A DNA stretch of 13,526 nucleotides from Phoronis pallida. Its lineage: Eukaryota > Phoronida > Phoronidae. The stretch is taken from positions 1 to 13,526 of the forward strand of contig JAOXYC010152217.1 in assembly GCA_028565715.1 (NCBI GenBank), written 5' to 3'. Numbering within the stretch: position 1 is the first letter of the stretch; every line of letters begins with the position of its first letter. Below the pieces are notes generated by a model. That model did no database searches, was not told the origin of the DNA, and was given only the letters and a program-made list of their open reading frames with translations. Made by a program: the position numbers and the translations under genes. This document shows, one piece after another, positions 1 to 8,500 of the stretch.

Positions 1-556
1 GGAGTAATCTTCAAGACATTCCCATGCCTTATTAGTTCAACGCATACTTACTATGTAAAATTATCAATTATTGAAATACGACTTTTCATCTTTTTCTTTT
101 ACACAGTTTGATCATTTTTCGTTGCCAATTCGTGTTACTACCTTCATTCTTTATTGAAAACACAAAGTTGATACGTTACAGTTGATCTCAGTTATCTTGA
201 CGCCCCGTCAAGATATTTCATCAAGTCACATAGGCCGCCTGTATATATATTTCCGGAAGAAGCGAAGGTAGCTATTCGTTTAGATGAATGTAAGGATGCA
301 AATTGTAACAACAATTCCAATGCAATTGGCCTCATTCAATAGTTGATAATTTCACATTCGTAAATAGCGATGTATAATTTTAAATGTTCTTGCCTGTTTA
401 CAACGTAGATGTACACTGAACTTGTTGAAACTAAAACTCAGGTAAAAACAGTTCTCTGTTGTGCATGTTATTTGATATGGTTGGTTATCTTTGTTATTAA
501 GTCAGTTGGTGCATGTTGGAAATGAAGATATAAATCAAATTCTATAGTCCTTGGTG
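1..556. other. Non-coding, presumed upstream intron of the SLC37 gene
   Basis: No exon with SLC37 helix 1-6 similarity was found in the three forward frames. The only notable structure is a perfect 10-bp inverted repeat, TATCTTGACG / CGTCAAGATA (193-202 and 206-215), around a CCC loop. Confidence 0.4.
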
Positions 557-875
557 GTCAGCGTGGTCTAGCGGCATGAGCACTAGACTCACAATCTGAG
601 GGTCGTGGGTTCAAATCCACGTGAGGGCATGAATATTGTTCTCACTGACTTTCAGCTGAGTTTCTTCTCAGTTCTCGGTGACATCACCCCTTCCCCGTTA
701 AGACTGTGCCCGGTCCTAAGGAGGAAGAAAAATTAGAGAACCCCGTCGCACCTACAGTTAGCGCCATTCTACCCCGTCGCACCTACAGTTAGCGCCATTC
801 TAGAATGGGCTATAACCATAGGGGATTTTAACTGTATTATTCAACCTTCGGGTTGCAATACGTTCAACTGAATAT
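557..875 (+). mobile_element. tRNA-derived SINE-like element
   Basis: The head (557-629) looks like a decayed tRNA. It has an RNA polymerase III A-box-like TGGTCTAGCGG at 564-574 and a perfect B box GGTTCAAATCC at 608-618. The anticodon-loop-like CTCACAA would place CAC (Val) in the anticodon. The T arm lacks one base for a regular seven-base loop and the acceptor ends do not pair, so this is not a functional tRNA. An unrelated, more GC-rich body follows, with a 31-bp tandem duplication and a CAACC-TTCG-GGTTG stem-loop at 842-855. The 3' limit is approximate because no clear tail or target duplication was seen. I do not recognise the family. Confidence 0.72.
741..802 (+). repeat. 31-bp perfect tandem duplication inside the SINE body
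   Basis: Two identical adjacent units, 741-771 and 772-802, each starting CCCCGTCGCACC and ending GCGCCATTCTA. The lack of any mismatch suggests a recent duplication, or one shared by an active subfamily. Confidence 0.95.
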
Positions 876-1498
876 TTATACTGTCACAAGACTCTCAAAT
901 TTGAGTGCTATTTGGTTTATAATCTCTTCTTATGGTTGTTATTCGAAACCCTGTACTAATCAAAATTAACTGGACCTCTTCAGGCCGCAAGGAAAGCCTT
1001 CTCACAAAAAACTCTAATTATTTCCCTTAGCTGAAAGTTTGGGAGGCATTGCTCTCTTAATTTAAATTTGTACTGTAGCTTCGTTTTGCTATCTCTTGTA
1101 CACTGTTAATAACTTTTTGCTATTTCTTGCTTTGTTGTTTTGTTGTTACGCTTAATATATAACTCATCAATGTGATTGACAGGGGTCTGATAAGTCCAGT
1201 TATTAATTATTTGTGTGTTTGGTAACGCTAGGTATCCCATGGTTACTGGAAGGCAGTCATTTGGGGCTTAAATTGCTTCACTATGCATGCTCTCCTTGAT
1301 GTTTTTAAAAAATGTCATATTTCCAAATTTACCATTTCACCTCTATTCACCCTCCATAGTTTAAACCTGACAGCTCTATGCAGAGACGAGTTAGCTGGGA
1401 CGACACCGAGTCTGATCCATTACTTAAGGAGGTTTGATCTGCTTTTCATTATTTTGGTCTTCAGAGTTAATTAGGTCTCGGGAGTTCTTGTCTTTTTC
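876..1498. other. Non-coding AT-rich intronic sequence, nothing recognised
   Basis: No gene, RNA or strong repeat was recognised. A 63-codon open frame at 1283-1474 has no family resemblance and no sensible splice context, and is treated as chance. Confidence 0.4.
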
Positions 1499-1720
1499 CA
1501 TTTCTTTGAAGCAAAACTTGTCTAAAGTACGATTTTAAGCATGATTGACTTTATTCAATTCCTGTCATAGTTGCAGACCACAACTCTATCAATTAGTTTG
1601 TTTTAATTATGACACTAGGTCCTTTGTTATACCATTGCGATAACTGTGATAGAGTTGGGTTTTGCAACCACGCTCAGTAAAATCGTCATACTTTCAACAA
1701 GTGTTGCCTCAAAGAAGATG
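1499..1720. mobile_element. MITE-like foldback element
   Basis: Left arm about 1499-1591 and right arm about 1647-1720 are imperfect reverse complements around a 55-bp centre. The best paired parts are 1570-1591 with 1647-1668 (CAACTCTATCA / TGATAGAGTTG) and CGATTTTA (1530-1537) with TAAAATCG (1678-1685). Outer homology continues through CTTTGAAGCAAAACTTG against its complement. No open frame or clear target duplication is visible, so the superfamily is unknown. Confidence 0.66.
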
Positions 1721-1880
1721 TTCTACCAATGTTTACCACCTATTTACATTTCTAAAAAGATTCATTAGACTGTTCCAATGATATAATTTTGTTTTACTAA
1801 ATTTCTTCCGAATTCATCACAATGATTGAGTTTCCTTCACTTTTTGGTATAAATTCCATAAAGACACTTATTATTGTTTC

Positions 1881-2008
1881 TTTCAATGCTTTGTTTCACA
1901 ATATTAACTGTAGTGATTAATTTAGTTTTTGGCCATAACATCAAAATAAATTTGAAAAATAAGTATGGACCTAAACATTTTCAATGCTTTGTTTCACATC
2001 ATTAACTG
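1881..2008 (+). repeat. 30-bp direct repeat pair
   Basis: 1881-1910 and 1979-2008 share TTTCAATGCTTTGTTTCACA and then ATTAACTG, with two mismatches in 30 and a spacing of 98 bp. They probably mark a local duplication or the ends of a short element; the intervening bases are AT-rich and unremarkable. Confidence 0.8.
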
Positions 2009-2070
2009 ACAAATCTGCTTCTTAGTTTAGAATCTTGTATTTTGGGGGAATTATCTTTAAAATATAATGT

Positions 2071-2341
2071 TTCAATGTTTCAAATTTCATTGAATATATA
2101 GAATTCTATCAGACAACAACATTATTTAAGTCGCAACATGTTTCAATGGAGCTTCCACCATTTTCAAGTTGAATGACAAGCCTAAAGGCAGCGTATAAAC
2201 ACATAATCATAACATGCAATCTACAATTATGTGTTTATACACAGCCTTTAGGGTTGTCATTTTACTAATAAAGCTTAAAAGGAAGCTCCATCAAAATATT
2301 CTACTACTACTCGTCACTACACAAACATTTGAAACATTGAA
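2071..2341. mobile_element. MITE-like foldback element just upstream of SLC37 exon a
   Basis: Three paired blocks in mirror order. TTCAATGTTTCAAAT at 2071-2085 pairs with 2327-2341. TGGAGCTTCC at 2147-2156 pairs with 2281-2290. A 36-bp block at 2172-2207 pairs with 2226-2261 with few mismatches. The loop is about 18 bp. The inner arms are the best conserved. It ends about 140 bp before the microexon acceptor. Confidence 0.72.
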
Positions 2342-2482
2342 TATGTAATTGTTTGGCCACAGACACTTTAAAATTGCCTTTAACAAAAAGCTATAGAAAG
2401 GTAGTAGTTACAGAAACCAATTACGATCTTGTTAGTCTTTTCTCAATTGTTAACTGTCATGTTAATCACATTCTGTTTCCAG

Positions 2483-2527
2483 GACAACGAGGAAGGATAT
2501 GCACCTATTCCAACTGCTGCTCCACAG
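2483..2527 (+). CDS. SLC37 exon a: 15-codon microexon in the helix 6-7 cytosolic linker
   Basis: The acceptor tract ttctgtttccag precedes the exon and the donor is CAG|GTAGGG. It reads DNEEGYAPIPTAAPQ, residues 1-15 of the visible fragment. The acidic and proline-rich composition suits the poorly conserved loop between the two six-helix bundles. It is in phase 0 at both ends and joins the next exon in frame. Because the loop is variable, identity rests on splice sites, phase and composition rather than on conserved residues. This is the least certain exon. Confidence 0.68.
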
Positions 2528-5500
2528 GTAGGGAAAGATTTCAGTTGAAGATGTGAAAATAACTTTTAAACAGGATGATTAATTGCAGTGGTGGTCTATA
2601 TTGATTGAAGGATGTAATATTTTTCAAAAGTCTTTAATTCATTCTTCATATCATTTGTTAGAGATATATATTTTGAGTGGCCTTTATAATTTCTTATTTT
2701 CTTCTTTAAAAAATGTTGTTAGTGTAAAGAAATTCAATTCGAAGAAAGAGAAACAAAAAAAAATTGATGCTGACAAATTTCAGAATACAATTCTATTTCC
2801 ATGGTACACTGTCTTGCACTTGGAAAATGGAATTGGGCTCTGAAATGGGTTGCAAATGAAGTTTTGAAAATTTGAAAAATAATTTTTGTTGCTCAATTTC
2901 ATAATTAGAATTAGTATCATTATTGACAAAAAAAAAATCAATTCACTCACTAAGAAAATATTTTGTTCAAGCGCAAAATTTGGGTACCTTTAGTTAACAC
3001 TAATGGTCACTTGAGGTTGTGCCCAGATATTATAATCTCTTGCCGGTAAATGAATTTTATAGATATATTTCATTTTTATTCTATGACCTTTGTTTTGTTT
3101 TATGGCATTTTCTAATCCAATACATTGCATTACATTTCAATGTACAGCACTATGGTAGCACCGAGGTATTGTATAGCACAGTGTGAACTAAACAGCAGTA
3201 ATTAAAAGGCATACCATTAGATTTTGATGAATTCATTATGATTACTTATAGAATCTTTCATACGTGAACTTTTTCACTTATGCTGGAAATGTTGTCAACA
3301 TGACAAACAAACTTGAAAGCAATTCTGGTCACACATGCCACCAACTTAGAAATCTGATTTTGTATAGCATGATTTTTAAGAACTTGTTTTTGGGAAGATT
3401 CATTCTGTTTCTGTTATGAAAAGAAATATCGATAATTATTAATGGTATGCCTTGAGCAGTGGACAGACAGGTGGTTTATTCTGCAATAAATTGAATGGAT
3501 TGAAATAATGGAAACTAAGATTCGGTAACTAACTTCTGGAGCAAGATACCCTACATAAGGGTCAAGCTGCACCAAACTCAGATTTAGTCAAAACGATTCT
3601 CCACAGCAAACCGATGATGTACCTATTTCCAATAAGATTTTTTATCACTTAACAACCCTTATATTCGAATTGATATCACTTTGCGATATACTTTGTATTA
3701 TCACAAAGTGGAGTACACGAGTACTGAAACACGTGAAAAGCATTGTGCGCGGCACGTGCATAATGCTTTAGACGTGAAGAATTGTAAAGATCAAGAACGT
3801 AAAGAATTTTGAAATTCTCACATTTTTTGCAAATTGGCGAAGTTAAGTGATAAAATGATTCTTAAATCATGGGAAGTACTACCACCTTTTATTGGATTCG
3901 ATTTTTTCTCATCCAATAAAAGGTGGTATTACTTCCCATTCATTGTAAGAATCACTTTGTATATTTTATCAATCTAAACATTATGAATGGCCAATTTTCT
4001 GGTAAATTTTGGTGAAATTGTGTCTCGATATTGGTTTAACTTGACGTTATCCAGAGTGACTGTGTGGTCATCAAAAGATTTTAAGGTGTTTCTTCAGAGT
4101 AAATGTGAACATGTCTGACCACAGCTCAAATAACGTGTGATGCTTTTCTCATGAAAGTAAATCTTTAAATTGCATCTTCCTATTTGTCTCATTCTTCAAA
4201 ACATTTGGAACGTCAAAGACGTATTTCATCATTGTTATAAGCATGTTTTTGATCATTGGCTCACTACACGGCTGATTTTATCATTTTCAAAATTAATTGC
4301 TTTTGTTTTAATTTTTGATACATATTTTAATCTATACATATTTTAATATTGGCATGGACGTTTGCAGATAAATGCCAATTCAATTTTTACACTTTTTGGG
4401 AATTTTTAAGATTCAATTCAATAAATCCCACTCTTGCAAAATTCTTTTTGCTCCCTCCAAGCCTAGCTAGTATTCTGATTTTAGAAGATTCCTGCTTGCA
4501 TAGTGCTCTGAAAAAATGTATGTCTTCTGGTTTGCAACAGATGATGATATTTGAATTAGATGTGTTATCTATAAGAAACATCAGTCGGCAATATTTCCTC
4601 AAAACTGCATAAGTATTCATTCCTCACATGCGTGAATTCACGCTTTGTATGATTTGTAAAAAAACACTTTGCATGTTTAGAACAATACTCTTAATTTTAT
4701 TCAGTATGCTTGGGAAGTTTGATAAACTTTCACAGAGTTACCAAATATTAAATATGGATGCCTACTGGGTCTGGTAAAAGTGTACTTTTAATGACATTAT
4801 GCTTAAAATTGACCAAAACGAATTAGCAATGATTTATTTAAATAAAACTGCTTCAGTTTCTCAAAAATCACATTCATTGTTTAATTCCATGTTCTGTTCA
4901 CAGGTGTCCAACGTGAATACCTCCCTACTAGATTCACAAGTAGAAAGCAGAGGACCATCTAATGAACAAGCTATATCTTTATGGAGAGCCTTGAAAATTC
5001 CTGTAAGTTAAACTTAATGTGCTGTATTCTTCTCGTTTATCGCTTCAGCTACTAATATTATAATGATGCAAGCACAAAAGTTTGCTGATTGAAGTCAACA
5101 GTATTTGATAGATCTACTGTAAGTTTGATGCCAGATTGATGATTTTCTTTTACATTTTTTATTACAAAAGAAATTGGCGAAATTTATGACTTCATTGTCT
5201 ATTTGATAATGCTTTTTGCCAATATATACTTGTTTCTGAAGATTAAAACATTTTTTTGTTTCGAATTGTACAAAAAATGTACAATACAACCAAGTTCTTG
5301 AGACTTGTCATATTTTGGAGAATGTCTACTTTTGTAAAAATATATTTTCAAAATAAGTGCTTCAAGTACAACATGTATCAAAAAAATATCCACCATTATC
5401 AAGCTATTTTCAAATGACAAATCTTGTGGTTGCTAAATAATCTGCAATCAGTATATTCCCATAGCCATGTGACTTAAACAAGTTTTACATGAATCTTTGG

Positions 5501-8500
5501 AGGCACTGTGACAGTTGGGCTATCGCCATTCAACATTGTGTGTCATATGGTGATGGAATCTTGTGATTGAGATGTTATTGGCAAACACAAGGTTTGACTG
5601 TTTGACAATATTCGGACAATGGTGGACAATTTGAAAGAAATGTTTCTTATTTCAAGTTAAAAATTAATATTAACCAATAATGACAATTTTTTTTTACTTT
5701 CAGGGAGTTGTAGAGTTTTCTCTATGTTTATTTTTTGCCAAGTTGGTCAGTTACACATTCCTATTTTGGCTTCCAAAGTATATTAGTCATACAAGTAAGT
5801 ATCTACATTTACATCCCAGAATAATATCCCTATATTTCCTCATTGATACAAAGGTTGTTTTTTACAACCAAATAAAGCTAGGATGTTCAAAATCTTTTTT
5901 CAATGACTTCATATTCAACCAACTCCAGCATAAGTACAGGTTATGAAACCTGGTTAGCAAGTTAATATTTTCCTGATATCCCTTTTGAAGGTTTGTAAAT
6001 CTGGTTTTATTTGAAGGACCATTCATACTCCTTGATGTTTTAAAAACTGAAGTGCACCTTTCTGATGATATTCAAATGATATCACACTGGAAGATACCAT
6101 CACTAGCATGCACCGTGAGTGTATCCCTTGTTTTTTTTTCTTATTAAATATCTTTAGTAGAAAATTAAAAACAAAAACAAAGACGCTGAAGTTCATAGTC
6201 GACGTTTCGATATTTTAAACTAATATCATCATCAGGAAACAAATTTCGAACAAATATCACAGTTAGCATGCATTTTGATGTGTTGTAAATTCTATAATTT
6301 ATCCAGGGAAATTTGTTCGAGATTTGTTTCCTGATGATGATATTAGTTTAAAATATTGAAACGTTGACTATGAACTTCAGCGTTTTTGCTTTTGTTTTCA
6401 ATTTTCTACTGACTATGACCAAAAACAAACATCATAAATATCTTTACCTTTGCAGGTGATAAAATCTCACCAAATGAGGCGGCAGATTTATCAACATTAT
6501 TTGATGTAGGAGGTATTGTAGGTATGTATTTAACATGTGTTGTGACTTGCAATTTCCAGTTCACCTTATGGATGCTCTATATTTATTTTAAACATAAAAC
6601 TTGTTGAAACTTACCCAAGTGAATTTTTTAGAACTGCATGTAGTATACACATTTACAATTTCTCTGAGCACTTAGCTCTACAAATTAATGTGATGGAAGT
6701 ATTCCGAGATGCGTGAGCTCAATTAAATTATTTGTTATTTACAAGACAGTAGACATTTGATAACCTTTTGTGTAACCAGCCAACGGAACATGCGCTCAGG
6801 GGCTGAATGCACTTTGGATAGGATTCTTTTCCCTTCATGTGAGTACATTTTTTTTCATTATGTCCAATTGTTTTTCAGGTGGTATAGTAGCGGGCTTAGT
6901 ATCTGATTATACTGGAGGATACGCCACTACATGTGTAGCTATGTTAATTGTTGCAGCTCCTATGGTTAGTTGCTTACACGTATACCATCTCCTTTTGGAG
7001 AATGAGCCAAACTTCAAATGACTGAAGGCATTGACTCAAGCAAAGGGGTGAAAGAGAGTTTTTCTATTTCATGCTCGTCAACTCTACCCCAGGGAATCGA
7101 ACCTGGGACCTCAAACGTTTGAAAACGATGTCGGGGATCAGAAATGCAGGCACCTTAACCATTGCGCCACCGGGCCACCCCAATAATATTTACATCAAAC
7201 AAAATGTGGACCAATGTTAAATCAAAAGTTAACAACAAGATCTAGTTCATTCATTCTCTTTTAAATGAAACAAAATACATTAACCAATTTTCTAAGGAAC
7301 TAGAAACGTATGCAACGACAGATGTCAAAACCTAGTCACCCAGGAATATAAAAATTTTGTTTTATTTCAATTTTGCAATCTTCACCTTGGTCACAAATTG
7401 TAATTACCATGTTCTTCCCAATAAGGGCCCATGCCCTTATGGGTACCCTCTCCTCCATGAAACTAATGAATGTCAATTTTCATGCTTTATTCCTAATATA
7501 AATTTGGAATTTTTCTAGTATTTTTTTAGGTTTTTACAAAAATCGTAGTCAATATAATATTATGATATTTCTATTTCAGATGTTTATTTATGAAACATAT
7601 GGTAGTATAAGCATGGCAAATAGTATAAGTAAGTAGCAATAAGTTCACAATAAAAAGAAATTTTCGACTTTTTTAAAACCGATCTGTTCTAATTGGGATA
7701 CCCAACATCAAAAAAAGTTATATGACATTTGCTACTGTTAGGGCTAAAGACACAATTAATGCATATATTAATTGAGCAAAAGATACCTGTTTGAACATTA
7801 GTTGCAGTGTATACTTGTACAACTGTTTTGGCCTAGTACATGGCTGTGATTCACCCCATAGGGACTTCTCCCAATAGGGGGTCTACACATTTTCATCTAC
7901 CACTGTGTTGTGATTCACATCCTTGTGATATTGCCGAAACGGTTGTACATGTATCATCTACACTGCAACTCTAATGTTCCAAACGGTATGTTTTACTCAA
8001 TGACTGACAATAATATCAGTGATTAATGGAACACAAAGACTTTCGAAAGCGTATTATTTGCATGATAATTCTAAATTTCTTTAAGAAGTTAACAACAATA
8101 TTTTGTTATTTTTTCAGTTTTGTTATTAATTACCGGTGCCTTTGTGAATGGTCCCTATGCATTGATCACTACAGCAGTATCAGCTAACCTTGGTACACAT
8201 CAGTCTCTACAGGGTAACTCTAAAGCTCTTGCCACCGTGACGGCAATCATTGACGGCACTGGCTCAATTGGTGAGTAGAAATGTTTCAAGACACCACTGC
8301 ATCAAGTTTTATTACACAGCCAAATGATTTAGGATTTCTCAGTAAAACTAGCATTAGTTATCAAGATGTTTGACCTTGAATATTCAGCCACATATGTACC
8401 AAATTTTTATTGCAAACTGTGTTGAAAATATGAGATGATTTTCTACTCTCCACCTTTTTTTCAACACAGTTTGAAATACTTCTATTAAAATAGTTGCTAC

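Larger units (their letters stand above)
2528..4903 (+). other. 2.4-kb intron between linker exons a and b
   Basis: The largest complete intron. It begins GTAGGG and ends TTCACAG. Besides the repeats listed separately (3206-3453, 3730-3776, 3831-3997) it holds only AT-rich sequence. Short open frames at 2583-2843, 4349-4612 and 4387-4620 (minus) are low-complexity and resemble no known protein. Confidence 0.75.
6145..6446. mobile_element. Palindromic retroelement-like insertion with 100-bp arms and 12-bp target-site duplication
   Basis: Arms 6156-6255 and 6311-6410 are reverse complements with about six mismatches in 100, separated by a 55-bp loop. The perfect repeat TAAATATCTTTA occurs at 6145-6156 and 6435-6446, so the inserted unit is roughly 6157-6434. 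A 12-bp duplication is longer than typical for cut-and-paste MITEs and favours target-primed retrotransposition. Each arm contains CTGATGA, a 6-bp stem and GAAAC in hammerhead-like order, on opposite strands. It lies in the intron before SLC37 exon d and ends close to its acceptor. No coding sequence is present. Confidence 0.75.

Noticed and set aside
240-280. Upstream SLC37 exon ending near a GAAG|GTAGCT donor-like site
   Set aside because: The candidate translation does not resemble helix 6 or its flank, and no acceptor in consistent phase was found.
557-629. Functional tRNA-Val(CAC) gene
   Set aside because: Acceptor ends do not pair, the T arm is short of a base and the anticodon stem is weak. 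A SINE-like body continues directly downstream.
1283-1474. 63-codon forward open frame as a gene
   Set aside because: No family resemblance, ordinary codon noise and no splice or promoter context; length is expected by chance.
2353-2556. 67-codon frame spanning the first linker exon in another frame
   Set aside because: It covers the microexon out of frame and has no similarity. The phase-consistent reading DNEEGYAPIP is preferred.
4349-4620. Overlapping open frames on both strands in the large intron (87 and 77 codons)
   Set aside because: Both lie wholly inside an intron, neither resembles a known protein, and overlapping opposite frames are common in such sequence.
4630-4643. 14-bp perfect palindrome GCGTGAATTCACGC as a binding site
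   Set aside because: A 14-bp palindrome is expected about once in a sequence of this size by chance, and nothing around it supports function.
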